64,000 bases of DNA, taken from the NCBI GenBank assembly GCA_900073065.1, contig FJOG01000027.1, forward strand, positions 749,728 to 813,727, written 5' to 3'. Both the position numbers and the translations under genes were made by a program. The notes below the pieces were generated by a model, which saw only the letters and a list, made by a program, of their open reading frames with translations, did not search any database and was not told the origin of the DNA. This document shows, piece after piece, positions 9,791 through 21,061 of this stretch. Position 1 is the stretch's first letter, and each line of letters begins with the position of its first letter. This stretch comes from Phialocephala subalpina (lineage: Eukaryota > Ascomycota > Leotiomycetes > Helotiales > Mollisiaceae).

Positions 9791-12048
9791 TAACCGAGAT
9801 CCACTCTCAGTGCACAGACACTGCCAATGCACACATAAAAATTTTCATAAAATTAACCCTTCCATCATCTTTAAAAAATCAAAATGGCAATCGACGAGGC
9901 TCAAATGGAAGAGGCTCTTGCCTTATGTGATAGAGAATTAATCCCTAATTATTCTGAGATAGCTAAAAACTATCCATTCGATCGGACTACTCTTATGCGG
10001 CGGCACTAAGCTCGAACCACCTCCAGACAAGAAGCCATCTACCTATACCACTCTGTGCTATCCAAAGACCAAGAAGAGGCTCTGATAACTCAGATAAACA
10101 AGCTCTCAGTCCGTGGCTTGCCTCCGACCACTCAAATCGTGAAGAATTTGGCTGAGGAGATTGTTGGTCGAGAGTTAGACAAGAACTGGTCCAGTAGATT
10201 CGTCCGGCGCCACTAGAAACGTCTCAAATCAGTCTATTTGAGAAACATTGACTCTTTACGAGTTAAATCAGAATATGTGCCAATGATTCGAGAGTTCTTC
10301 AAATTAGTATGTGCCATTTTTTATTAATATTTCGTAGTGATATAATTTTTCCAGTGTCTAAAGCTAATTACTCCTCTACCCTACTTAGTACGCGGCAGCA
10401 ATCGAAAAACATCGCATTTTGCCCGAGAACACATATAATTGGGATGAGAAAGGGTTCTTGATTGGCTTTTGTCGGTCTATAAAGCGAATTATGACTAAAG
10501 AATTATATAATAGTGGGAAAGTGACCAAAGCTATACAAGATAGATCAAGGGAATTCATCAGCTTATTGGCTACCATCTGTGCAAATGGGACTGCTTTACC
10601 TGCTGCTCTTATTTACAAAGGGCCAACCAACTCCTTGCAAGACACATGGATGCAAGGTGTAGGCTTAGATAATGAAGTGTTCTTTACTTCTTCACTTAAT
10701 GGCTGGTCAAGCAATGAGTTTAGGTTGAACTATATGACTAAAGTTTTGGACCCACTCACTAAAGCTAAGGCCAAAAGGAGCAAGAGACTCTTGATTGTGG
10801 ATGGGCACTCGAGTCATGTAAACATGGCCTTTCTCAACCAATGTGATAGGCTAAGGTGGTGTGTTTTGATCCTCCCTCCTTACAGCACTCACAGATTGCA
10901 GCCCTGTGATGTCGGTGCATTCCTCCCGCTCTCCACCCAATACTCTAATCAAGTCAATGACCTCTTGCATAAGAGTGATGAAATCTGCGGGATGTCCAAA
11001 AAACTGTTTTATGGCATGTTTAAAAAGGCTTGGGACTTGGCTTTGACGGAGAAAAACATTTTGTCTACTTGGGAAAAGACTGGTTTATCACCATTCAACC
11101 CCTCTAAAGTCTTAGACCAAATTCAGGTCAAAGAATGGGCTGGATCACCAGATATTGAGGTAAATGGGAAGAAATTGGAGCCTCCTACACCTCGCAATAC
11201 TAGAGACTTCCGCCACTTCAAGTAGGAGTTTCAAAGAAACCCCTCCAAAGTCATGATCAGGAAGTTGATGAAAGCAGCCGAGACTTCCTCTGCTGAGAGA
11301 GAGATCGCCAATTATAGAGCAAGCTGTTTCAGGGAAGCTCTAGAAATTGAGAAGCAGAAGAGGCAGAGAGGGAAAAGGCTAAATTTAGATGGCACAGTCG
11401 CTACTAGTGGTGGGCAGTTCTTTAGTAATGCTGAAGTTCAAATTGCCCTTAAATATCAGGCGGGGAAAGAAGCAGCACTCCTCAAGGACAAAGAAGAGAA
11501 AGAGGCCAAGAAAATTGAAGCTACAAAGGCAAAGGCTGTTAAAGAAGCCTTAGAAAAGAAGGCGAGAGAAGATAAAAAGGAGCAAGCTGCTGCTGATAAG
11601 CAGATTTTGGCAGAGCAAAAGAAGGAGGAGGCTGCTCGCAAAAAACACGAAGCTGCGGAGGCTAGAGCGGCTATAAAAGCTGCAAAAGATGCCGAAAAAG
11701 CTACTAAGAAGCCCAAACCTTCTAAAGTAGTGATTTTGAAGCTTAGAAGCTCTCATCTTAAGAGTTTGGGGTCTTATGAGGAAGTTGAGGCTGCACAAGT
11801 GAGTGTGGAAGAAGAGGTAGTAGAGCATGTGACTAAGAGAGGCCGGAAGATTATTCTTCCACAACGGAAGAGATAAATAGATTTCAGATTGATAGAAATG
11901 AATCTTTTGGGTATTGCGACGATAGATTTAACATTTTTAAGCTATAGTTTGTGTGGTCGTTAAATGGTAATTTTTTAAAGCTCAATAAGTGATATAAATT
12001 TGAGGTGTGCATTCGCTGTGTCTGTGCACTGGGAGTGGAAATCGGTTA
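9791..12048 (+). mobile_element. pogo/Fot1-like DNA transposon, full length
   Basis: The element is bounded by long terminal inverted repeats. The left end (9791 onward, TAACCGAGATCCACTCTCAG and then TGCACAGACAC) matches the reverse complement of the right end (about 11998-12048, TAACCGATTTCCACTCCCAG and then TGCACAGACAC). They agree over about 45 bp with a few mismatches. Both termini carry TA, the target used by the Tc1/mariner-pogo superfamily. The element is about 2.26 kb and holds one transposase gene in the + direction. A second member of the same family, with different inner TIR sequence but the same TAACCGA tip, lies at 28143-30330. Confidence 0.85.
9884..11876 (+). pseudogene. pogo/Fot1-like transposase, three in-frame stops
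   Basis: The transposase of the element cuts and pastes its own DNA. It starts at ATG 9884 and has an N-terminal helix-turn-helix part, where NKLSVRGLPPTTQIVKNLAE is the typical CENP-B-type DNA-binding segment. An intron lies at 10307-10388 (GTATGT...CTTAG). The DDE_1 catalytic core follows, with NWDEKG (first Asp), LLIVDGHSSHVN (second Asp) and PPYSTHRLQPCDVGAF (third Asp). A long Lys/Glu/Ala coiled-coil tail ends at 11876. Stops interrupt the frame at 10007 (TAA), 10214 (TAG) and 11223 (TAG). Each fits a single C-to-T or G-to-A change, as RIP would give. The catalytic residues are otherwise intact, so the copy looks recently silenced. Confidence 0.85.
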
Positions 12049-12235
12049 AGGACTCATGCCCAAACTAATTTTAATTCTCTTGAACTTCTTCAGGGATTGT
12101 ATCGAATGATAACAAATACCCGTAAATAAGTGGCTCGAAATATTTTTGATCTTCTCTCAACCTCACCCTGGCCACAACATGAAAGCAAGAACCCTCTACT
12201 GAATCAAATATCCCGAAAAATTAATCTATCGCATG
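12049..12235. other. short spacer between transposon and Clr5-ankyrin gene
   Basis: This is the 3' flank of the minus-strand ankyrin gene. The transposon inserted just downstream of that gene's stop codon without touching its coding part. Confidence 0.4.
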
Positions 12236-15200
12236 CTAAGAGGTTGATTGAGCTTCAAACAGCTTCGCCACCGCAAAGTGGCCATTCTTCCTCGCAAGTT
12301 TGATCGCATTATCAAATCCTGTATTCCCAGACACCTCGCTCTTTGCACCAAAATTAAGGAGCAACTGTACCATATCCAAGCGGCCGTGCTCTGCAGCTCC
12401 ATCCAGAGCCATTCTCCCTTCAATTTCGGCTGATCCTGCATTCACCTCTGCCCCTGCATCCAAAAGCACGAGAGCAATCTTGATATGTCCCCGAATGGCG
12501 GCACCTTGTAGTCCTGTGAGTCCTCTTTTGATACCTGCTGCAGCATTTACTTCTGCCCCTTCTTTTAGAAGGTATTGAGTTAGCTCCAAGTTAGGGTTAT
12601 CGCCAGAACAGGCCGCCTGAAGCGCAGTCCGACCGTAGTTCGCGCTGGGTCGAGCATTTATCTCCGCCCCTTTCTCCAATAGTTGTTTAACAAGCTCGAG
12701 ATTCCCTACTTCCGCAGCAGCCTGAAGTGGTGTTCGTGCCCCCTTCCCTTTTCCACGTCGATTCACATCCGCTCCAGCATCCAACGCACGTTGAATCAAT
12801 TGAGAGCTTGCACACTTGGTAATCAGAGTTACCAGTGCAGAATTCCACTTCTTACTGTGCCTTTGTCTTCTTGGGCCATTAATATCAGCTCCTTTGTCCA
12901 AAAGAAATTGGAAGATCGCAGCATGCTCCTCTTTCAGTTCATAACCATCCAAAGACGCTTCCAATGCGGTCGTCCCGTTACACGAGCTGGGCTCAGCATT
13001 GACGTCTGAACCAATATCCAAGAGGAATTTCACCACTTCGAGATTTCCCGCTGCGGCCCCTGCCTGAAGAGCTGTAATTCCAGCGATGGCACTCGGGGGG
13101 GCGTTGACTATTGCACCATTATCAACCAAATATTTGACAGTCTTGATCCCAGCATATCTGGCTGCTCTTGCCAGATAAGTGTAGCCATTCGCACATAAAC
13201 TTGCGTCATTAATATTTACCCCTGAGCTCATTAAAAGCTTGATACCCGCCAGGTTATTGCCAGATATAGCTTGTCGAAGTGCGTTGGCCCCTGAAGCTAG
13301 TACATCGGCGCCTTGCTCTATAAGAAAGTTCAGAGTATCGAAACCACTTTCCGACCAGGCTGCTATTTCAAGAACACCTGGCGAGTCAATTCGTGCGCCC
13401 GCATTCAATAGGCGTTCGGCTAGATCAATGTCGAAGTTCCTTGCAGCAAGATACAGTGGGGGCTTGGATACGTTAAGAGTTTCGGTATTGGGATCCACTC
13501 CAAACTCCAGAAGGACTGAAATAGCAGCAAAGCTTTGTTTCCCGGCTATTGCGTACCAAAGGGCATTTTCAAGTTCCCTTTGTCCGCTTTTGATGTTTTT
13601 GCCTCTGTTTCCATCGAGATATTGAGATAGCACCTGCTTGCCTCTGTCCGCAGCGCTAAGAATCCCACTGACAGTCAGGGACGTCTTTGCTTTCCGGCTC
13701 ATAGGTGAGATCATCCGATAAATACTGCGTTTGTGCAGATATGCCCAGTCTAGGGTTTCGCATCCGTCAATTTCGCCAGTATCAACATCTGCACCTGCTT
13801 GCAATAGCTGGCGGACAACATTGGCGCTTCCATCATGTACTGCATATGATAGAGCAGTATAATTGGCAACCTTAGTGTCGACTTTAGCTTCGGCTTCTAG
13901 TAGACGGCTTGTAATTTCATCGTAACCTACCATTGCTGCTAGGAGAAGAGGAGGGTGATTGTACGGACTTTCACCTAGGGGGGGATCCACGTCGGCGCCA
14001 TTATCCAGCAACAGATGGGCAACATCTACGCTGCCGTAATAGAGGCTCAATTGAAGGTATCTTCCTCCGCGGATGCCAGCCAAATATCGTACATCAAGCC
14101 CGCAGTCAATCAAAAGCTGCAAGATGCTAGCATTTCCTGTCGTGGCAACACTCTCCAAGATTCTCTCTGATAATGCGTCCACTGTTGGTGTTTTTATTGC
14201 AAAAAGTGATCTGAAGAGTTCTTTGGGCCTTTTTTCAATGGCCCATTCCAAGAATTCATCCGTCCGCTTCTCGTTGAGTGTGTTGTTAGATAGAAAATAT
14301 GAAGCGAGTTCGGTCAACTCGTGTAAAGGAGAATTATTTGAGGGGTGAAAGAGGAGCTGCAGCTTGCTCCGTATTTCCCCATCAAAGCTTTCAGGGATCA
14401 GCTCCTGTAGTTTGGATGAGAATTCTGGTAAAATTTTCTGATTGATTGAGCCAGGAGGCGAGTGAAATAGAATGGAGAGAAGTCTACATCTCTCATTTAA
14501 CTCCACATCACCATGGGCGAGATACAGGGAGGTCGAATGCATGTCGAAATTCGACGTGGATGAGTGAAAGGCCTGGTTCATTCGGTGGTTGTAACCCAAA
14601 GACCCTGCTTTCAAGAATTAGTTGTGAGCCTTCAATCCACTTCTGATGTTCGTGGATGGCTATACGAACCTGTTGTCTTGATCAATCGTTGGAACCGGAA
14701 CCAAGGTATGTTATTTAATGCCCAAGAAGAGGAGCCACTAGCAGAAATTGAAAATGCAGCCTGGTATTCCTCGGCAGAAAAGCTCCCTGGAAGGAAAGTA
14801 TCGAGCCCTCCAATAAGAGATGCATCCCAGCCATCTTGGTTCAAGTTAATTCCACTACTAGTAAAAAGCTCGTCAAAGTCCTGAACCACTTTTGGATTCG
14901 TCAGCAAAGCCCGTATCTTTCATCCCTTATCGCTCAAAAGATGCAATCAACAACTTACTCCATGATTCATTGAAATTTTGAGGGGAGCCTCGGTCGGAAA
15001 AAGATTGAAGGGAGGGGTGTGGTGACATTCGTGGGACTCTGCCCGGCATAAAGTGCAGGACCTGCTGCTGATTCACTCTAACATTGGTGGCCTGAAGGTC
15101 GGCGGTGAAAATTTCGGCAATTTCGTCTCTAGCGATTACCATTGTGTCCAACTCGTACAGAGCGGCGTCATCGACTTCCAAGATGGGATGGTGGGTAGGT

Positions 15201-15875
15201 AGAGTATGTAATTCCGTGCATGGAAGAAAATCGAGGGCTAAGGGGGACTTCGAACGGTGATCCCCTTGTATCTCGATTGATTTGGTCTGACGTTCGGGTC
15301 TTGGTGTGTGGTATCTGACATTTGGAGGCGTCTCTGTTTTTACATTTCAGACTTTCCAAAATAAACTTCTGATCTGAATTTACTCACCGGCACTTGGAGA
15401 AGCCATCTCTGAAGCTTTCGGGGTCTTCCTGAAACGCTCAATCCTCTCGAATGATATTTCGGAATCCCAATGATAGAAAACCGTTTCTTTTCCATCTTCA
15501 TTCTTCCTTTTTTTAGCCTTAGCGCTAATAATATTCATATCGTTCGAGGTCAAATTCTTCTCGTAGGTCCAGTCTTTGAGTTTCGATTTCCATGTTCGTT
15601 GGCTATAGATAGAGATCAGTATATATGCAAGGATATTGGAAAAGAAATAAATTGTGCAGCAAGATGATTCACCTTGCTTTTGGTCCACCTTGGTCTTCTA
15701 TTATTTGCATTGTTGTCTCGAGGGTGTTGTTCAGTTGGATGTAAACCCTATAGATTTCATCCTTATGCGCATTCCATTTATCGTTTCGGGAATGGGGTAC
15801 AGTTTTCGATGGATCTTGAGAAGAAATTGGTGCTTGAGCATTCTGAGCTTCCCGCAGTGGAGTATCGTGGTCCAT
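12236..15875 (-). CDS. Clr5-domain ankyrin-repeat protein
   Basis: Five exons on the minus strand, all joined in frame: 15673-15875, 15388-15602, 15333-14959, 14888-14670 and 14607-12236. Donors include GTGAAT, GTGAGT and GTAAGT. Acceptors follow CTGAC or CTAAT branch sites. Exons 1-2 encode a Clr5 domain (WNAHKDEIYRVYIQLNNTLE and later RTWKSKLKDWTYEKNL), a fungal N-terminal module thought to bind DNA. Exons 3-4 form a disordered, acidic linker. Exon 5 (about 790 residues) is a long stack of at least 14 ankyrin repeats with the usual TALQAGAAAGNLEVVKFLL and GADVN-type motifs, so it should bind partner proteins. Clr5-ankyrin proteins are numerous and fast-evolving in filamentous ascomycetes, and few have a known role. 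The gene appears intact. A plus-strand open frame over exon 1 (15674-15991) is a shadow. Confidence 0.88.
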
Positions 15876-16899
15876 TTCGTTGGTGTGTTGCTACCCTATC
15901 CTTGCTAGAAATGGGCAGATTCGGGGTTGAGTGTTCTCTTGAAGCTCAGCAAGTAAGTATCGCTTCTTTTGGAAGGGTAAATGAAATTTGAAGAACACTT
16001 GTGGCAGCAGTTGGCTCCGGTTTTAAGATGTCAAGGGCTGTGTAAAAAGTGCAAGGCTGCGCTACTAAGAATAGCAGCCTGCGTGTGACAAGGGACGCTA
16101 ACCACTTATGGCAGACAAAAGTGCAACCGGACTCTTTCGCAGGAGGAACAAGTGGCCGCTTTTTGACCACCTTTCCACCACCCAAAATCAGTATATATTT
16201 CAGCTCAAAATAAGCCATTTATCTATATAATTTATGACTTTATTTTATCATATTCGTGGCAAGTATTAAGCACGGTCGCATGTTCCTACGAAGAGCCTGA
16301 ACCAGGCATCACGTGGGCTGCAGAACTCTCAGCACGATCTGGTAAATGTTGCAAAGGTGGCAATGCTATTATGTAAACTGAAGGCATAAATGCAGAATAG
16401 CGAGACAATTTGTAGAGTAGCTTTTAATACATTCGAATTCATGCCAATTGCATCAAGTGTACTAGCGCATCAGCTGTTTCTTCAAGTGCAGTCTTGACAA
16501 GAAGCAAATGAATGTTCGCAGCGCAGCCATGCGTGGATGGAGTGGGATGCTGACTCTTATCACTTGGCAAAAATGGAAGTCGTTACTGTGGTGGCTCGAA
16601 GAGGAAGGCGCGATCAAGGCCCAAGAATCTTGAGGGTTTTGAAGGATTCCACGCCCTCCAAGGCTGGAAATCGTTTCGAGGTTTGCACGATAGAAACGCA
16701 TCTCGTCTTCGATGCTTGAATCCGTTGAAAGTTCTTCGCGGACCCGACGTTGGAATGAGAGGCGGAGGAAGTCCCGAAATTCGAGAGTGCTTCTGGAGCT
16801 CGTCCTTATCGTTAATTCTCGACGCTGTCGCCGTCGCTTTTGATCGACTTTATAACCACCGTGATGGCGGAGACGAAGCTTCGTCCTCGAACTCGACCG
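15876..16899. other. intergenic region, no supported gene
   Basis: No reading frame here has a recognisable product. A small hairpin lies at about 16053-16080 (AGGCTGC...GCAGCCT). The plus-strand open frame at 16683-16976 overlaps the start of the next gene in another frame and is rejected. Confidence 0.4.
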
Positions 16900-17690
16900 A
16901 TGGAAGTACTCGTCCTGGGTCTTTGTCGAACAGCGACGGTGTGTACGTTCTCCGCACTTCTCTCTGGCCCCGCTGACACCCTCTAGCAACCCAGGAAGCC
17001 CTTGAACGACTCGGATACGACTCCGTATACAACTACTCCATCGCCGTGAAGACCCCGGGAGATCCAGACAAATGGATCGCAGCTCTCGAAGCAAAGTTCG
17101 AAGGAAAGAGCGAACCATTCGGGAAAGAGCAATGGGATGACCTTCTTGGAGACTACAACGCTGTCAGAGATATCCCCGCCTCTTGCTTCGCGCCAGAACT
17201 CATCGCCGCGTACCCCGACGCGAAAATCATCTTGACCACACGATCAACTGAGTCGTGGTTCACGTCAGTGAATGAGACGATATGGGCATTCAACAACGAC
17301 CCAATCAATCGGCTCCAACGCCTCCGCTACCCTACTCAACTCAAATCTGCAGCCAAATTGATGGATCGCTTTTTCGGGCTGTACTTCTACTCGAACTTCC
17401 CCAAATTTGGCAAATGCGTTTTTGAAGAACACAACACCCTCATCCGTTCCCTAGCCCCAGAAAGAACGTTGGAGTTCCATCCTAAAGATGGGTGGGAACC
17501 GCTTTGCGAGTTTTTGGGGAAAGAAGTCCCTGAAAGCGATTTCCCGAAGGTGAACGAGACAGCGGTGTGGAAGGAGACGTTGAAGATTGGTGAGAGCTGG
17601 AATAGGATCAAGAGGGTGGGGATGGTAGTGAGTGTTGCGCTTCCGGTGCTAGTTGGGGGCCTGGTGGCTTGGAGGAGAGGTTTGAGGTGA
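16900..17690 (+). CDS. P-loop sulfotransferase-family protein
   Basis: Two exons (16900-16942 and 16987-17690). The tiny first exon was placed because it supplies the expected N-terminal VLGLCRTAT nucleotide-binding segment. The GTACGT donor and CTCTAG acceptor then give VSTQEALERLGYDSVYNYSI, matching the family spacing. Other family marks are WDDLLGDYNAVRDIPASCF, ELIAAYPDAKIILTTRSTES (the strand-helix that binds the sulfate donor) and EHNTLIRSLAPERTLEFHPK. The family (Sulfotransfer_4-type, common in fungi) is predicted to transfer sulfate from PAPS, but most fungal members are uncharacterised. A hydrophobic C-terminal helix (VGMVVSVALPVLVGGLVAW) ends in an Arg-rich tail, so the protein is probably membrane-anchored. 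The P-loop Gly/Lys positions are degenerate (Arg-Thr-Ala-Thr), so activity is uncertain. Confidence 0.8.
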
Positions 17691-18596
17691 GATGGTGGGA
17701 TTGAGGGATGCGGGACACGTAAATATCCAGCCCGTTATCACGACATTCTTGTGTGAATTGGGTAATCGCTCGAATATCGAGGCATGCTTCAAGTGTGTAT
17801 AAAGAATCATTATCAAAATCGTGAAACAGAAACAGAAGTGCCGAGCAAAATGCCTCAAGAAATCTCAGGAGAAGAATCTCTCACAAATTCCTAACCCGAT
17901 GGAAATGAAAGTGTCCAGAAAGTGTCCAGAAAACGTCCTGAAAACGTCCTGAAAACGTCCAGGAAAACCCGATGTGCAACAAAAATCGAATTGGCCAATG
18001 AGGGGTGCAACAAAATGAGGTCAGCCAATGAAAGTATTCATTTCATTCTGACCACGTGAATGGGTCGACTTCAAGGTATCTGGATTTTAATACGAGCTTG
18101 AGACGCTTCTCTCAATGCTGATGATAATTTTGAATCTCAATGTTGAACTGTGATAGAGAGCATCCAGCTTCACGGTAAATATGGAAAAGATTTCGAGCCT
18201 TTGAACGCACGTGCAACCCAGAATCCTCACTCCCCTCCGATTCAGAGGACCATCCTCAAGCTTCATCTCAAGCCTTTCATCCTCCCGTACCATTTACAAA
18301 CCTAAACACAGCCTTTACGAACGCAAATTTCCTGAAACTACCCGCTCACGCAAAATGGTCAAAATATCCGCCCACAAATTCTTCCAAGAAATTGAATGGT
18401 CCTTAAGCGAGGATCGCCAGCTCACATAATCCCCAAGACCAACGCAAGGAAGGGCGTCATTTCCTCTCCATGAGCAGACATTCCACTCTTTGTTTCTAGG
18501 CCGCTGAACTGAGACGTCTCGGGCAATAGCCACTGAACGCCACTACTTGCAGCTCCGTATCTAAGACCATGGACGACGAGGTCCAAAAGTGGATTG
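17691..18596. other. intergenic region with short tandem repeat
   Basis: No supported gene. From about 17907 to 17965 a 12-13 bp unit (GAAAGTGTCCA / GAAAACGTCCT) is repeated five times. GTGCAACAAAA and GCCAATGA stretches recur near 17970-18030. A possible tiny open frame at 18355-18429 is not supported. Confidence 0.4.
17907..17965. repeat. five-copy GAAA(A/G)(C/T)GTCC tandem repeat
   Basis: Five consecutive units, the first two GAAAGTGTCCA and the rest GAAAACGTCC(T/A)G. The differences between units are C/T and G/A transitions. Confidence 0.6.
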
Positions 18597-18890
18597 ATGA
18601 TAGAAAAGTACGTGTACAATCTTTACGACTCAGGGATATACGCGCTGACCCGTACCAAGGATCTCGTTGAATACGAATACAAGCCTAAGGAGGATACAGC
18701 TTTAACAGACTATAGCGATTCACCCCCAAATCTCTGTGCGGTCTATTTCAAAGCTGGAAATAATAAGGTGTGGATCGACGGAAGCCCTTATAATATGGAT
18801 ATATACAAAGGAGAGATCGTGGAGACAAATCGACGTTGCACGGCGGAGCCCGGGGTGACTGTAGTATGGATTGTGAAGACGAGAAAATGA
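18597..18890 (+). CDS. small hypothetical protein (about 97 aa)
   Basis: Not recognised. A compact open frame starts at ATG 18597 and ends at TGA 18888. It is rich in Tyr, Asp and Lys, with two Cys, and has a composition typical of a folded domain (VYNLYDSGIYALTRTKDLVE, VYFKAGNNKVWIDGSPYNMD). There is no signal peptide. An upstream ATG at 18569 is in another frame and could belong to a first exon. The call rests only on length and amino-acid composition, so it is weak. Confidence 0.3.
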   Translation: MIEKYVYNLYDSGIYALTRTKDLVEYEYKPKEDTALTDYSDSPPNLCAVYFKAGNNKVWIDGSPYNMDIYKGEIVETNRRCTAEPGVTVVWIVKTRK

Positions 18891-20128
18891 GACGAGGTTC
18901 AGGCGGAGGGATGTGTAGGCAAAAAGGTCTACTTCGCTGAACGTGCTGGACCGTCCAATTTCCCGTCTCAGAATATTTGTAAATTTCGACGATGTGCGGC
19001 AAAGTTTCTTTTCGGCCAATGATAGGGGTGAGATTTGGGGAAAAGAGGGGCGACACGTGAGTCGTGGCCTGAGATGAATACCTTCGGACCTTGAGATCGA
19101 GGTCGAAAGAGAGGAGTATACACGCTTTGAGTGCTGGGCTAAACGGAATCAAGTCCTTTGCATTGGTGCTTTGGGTGAAAGTGGTTGAGAGTTGACGCGA
19201 GGGAGAAAAGGGGGCGTCAAGTCAAGTGAGCGGTACGCGAGAGCATCCTCCTCTCTCTCCCTCTTCTCCTTGATTGGACGACCAAGAGTTTTTGTTGCTC
19301 ATCGCACCTCTCAATCGCTCTTCCCATGCTCAAATTGTTCTCAAAACGTTTCCAAACCCTCTCAAACCCAATTCCTGACTCTTACCGAAACGCATCACGT
19401 GCCACCCCCTCTCCCTCCTCAAGACACTTCCCTCTTCCACCCTCACTATGACACAAAAGGAAGCTTTGTTGTATCGGCAACCTCCAGGGACTCCGAGACG
19501 CAGGAGTGAACCAGTCCAGATATTCCGGAACTCGTCCTGAATACGAAGAGCAAGATCACGCAACTAGGGTCTAGACTTTCAGCTCGTGGTCTAGAGAGAG
19601 TAAAAGACAAGATATTGTTGCACGTCGCAACTTCCGAGCCTCTTTTTGAAATCAGAGACGTTTCTTTGCGCGCTTATATGAGCTAATCATGAAGTGGTTG
19701 TTCGGGTTTGTTGCACGTCGCGAGGCTCTCGGGGGATCCGGGAAGGACACTAGAGCGTGACGTTTACTGAGAGTCGTTGAGACGAAGCGACAATGTGGTT
19801 GCGAATTGAACCCCCCGACCTTCCGCGGTTGTGCTGAAGAGTGCTGATAAAGTGTAGAATGAGGAAACTCGATTGGGACGTTGGAGCTCGGAGAATATCC
19901 TCCATGACTTCATCGAAAGAATGATATCATCTCTCAACAACTGGAAAGTGTCCGGTGCTCAAATGTGGGACCGTCGAGAACGATTCAACAGAACACTGAA
20001 GCTGAGTTCACGAGGAAAGTTTGGAGCACAAGGTTCAGGTCATATTATACATTTCCGACATGAAAAAAGCCATCTCTATATATATACACATTACAAATCC
20101 CCCATCCTATCCCACAACATTCATTCAT
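18891..20128. other. intergenic region, no supported gene
   Basis: Open frames on both strands lack recognisable content. A TTGCACGTCGC stretch occurs twice (near 19618 and 19710), each followed by a GAGGCTC- or GAGCCTC-like string. The last part is the 3' flank of the minus-strand allergen-like gene. Confidence 0.4.
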
Positions 20129-21061
20129 CTATTTCATGAACCCAGCCTTTCCATCACCATCAGCATCTTTCTTAGGGTTCAGCTTATCCATCAATGAAGG
20201 CTTATGACCAGACTCGACGCTGTTGGCAGTAGATCCGACACCAGTTCCAACTCCAGCGCCAGTGCCAGTGTGTGTTCCAGTGGTGGTCGAAGTTCCGGTT
20301 GAGCCAAGATGGTTTCCAGTGTGGTGACCAGATCTCGTAGAGTCGTTCTCAGTCAAAGACGTAGTTCCTCTTGCGCCAGCGCCTCTAAGAGTTCCTCCAA
20401 CGGATCTTGGCTCCCCGCCAAAAGCATCAGTGCGCTCATCACGGCCAGAGAGGTGTCCACCCTGTCTCTTGAACTCGTCCATCGTCACAGCTGGAAGGGA
20501 AGTAGCAGTGTGGTGCTTAGCCTCATTCTGATGAACCTCATGAACAGGAACAGTCGTGTGCACAACAGATGGCTGAACAGTCTCCTTCTGCACAACCGGC
20601 TGGATGTTCTCGTGGACGTGGTGATGAACATGCTCTCCTGCAACCGTCGGTGCGGCGGAAGAGGTGTGCTGGGTGTCTCCAACAGTACACGTGTTCTTGA
20701 ATTGAGCAGCTTCAGCAGCAAGCTTATCCTTGACATGAGAGTCGTTGCCGTGCTTGATGTTTCGGTGCTCGACACCGCCCATTTGGTGCGTGTGTTGTTC
20801 GGGGAGAGTCTTCTTGTGCGAGATGGGTTGGACGGAGGTGTGGTGGTGGTCTTGGTGGACTTCGCGGTCTACGGCTGTGGTGACATTTTCGTGGCGGGTG
20901 GGAGTGATGTGTTCTTGTTGGACAGCGGGGTTGACTGTCTGTTTGCTGTTAGGTGGGATGATATGGGAGTGAGAGGGAGAGGAACGTACTTCATGGACAG
21001 TTGTGTCGTGCTTTCCATCCTTGGAGAGGAAGGATCCAACTGCTGCCTTTGCCTTGTCCAT
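20129..21061 (-). CDS. allergen-like hydrophilic protein (His/Thr-rich)
   Basis: One exon, 310 residues, on the minus strand. The N-terminus (MDKAKAAVGSFLSKDGKHDT) and C-terminus (LMDKLNPKKDADGDGKAGFM) are typical of a fungal protein usually annotated as 'allergen' or stress-related. The centre has repeated His/Val/Gln segments (HVHHHVHENIQPVVQKETVQ, HTTVPVHEVHQNEAKHH) and LPAVTMDEFKRQGG. It is very hydrophilic, almost free of Cys and Trp, and probably disordered like LEA or heat-soluble proteins. It has no signal peptide or membrane segment, so it is expected in the cytosol. The function of the family is not established. It carries an EHITPTRHE motif that recurs in the large protein at 23214-26158. 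An open frame on the other strand (20309-21085) is a shadow. Confidence 0.75.
   Translation of the reverse strand: MDKAKAAVGSFLSKDGKHDTTVHEVRSSPSHSHIIPPNSKQTVNPAVQQEHITPTRHENVTTAVDREVHQDHHHTSVQPISHKKTLPEQHTHQMGGVEHRNIKHGNDSHVKDKLAAEAAQFKNTCTVGDTQHTSSAAPTVAGEHVHHHVHENIQPVVQKETVQPSVVHTTVPVHEVHQNEAKHHTATSLPAVTMDEFKRQGGHLSGRDERTDAFGGEPRSVGGTLRGAGARGTTSLTENDSTRSGHHTGNHLGSTGTSTTTGTHTGTGAGVGTGVGSTANSVESGHKPSLMDKLNPKKDADGDGKAGFMK

Noticed and set aside
11456..11864. Minus-strand Ser/Ala/Phe-rich frames
   Set aside because: They mirror the Lys/Glu/Ala coiled coil of the transposase.
15674..15991. Plus-strand open frame of 105 aa with a signal-like start
   Set aside because: It lies antisense to exon 1 of the Clr5-ankyrin gene, whose splicing gives a clear Clr5 domain. 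No domain is seen on this strand.
17907..17965. CRISPR-like array
   Set aside because: The units are directly adjacent without spacers, and the window is fungal.
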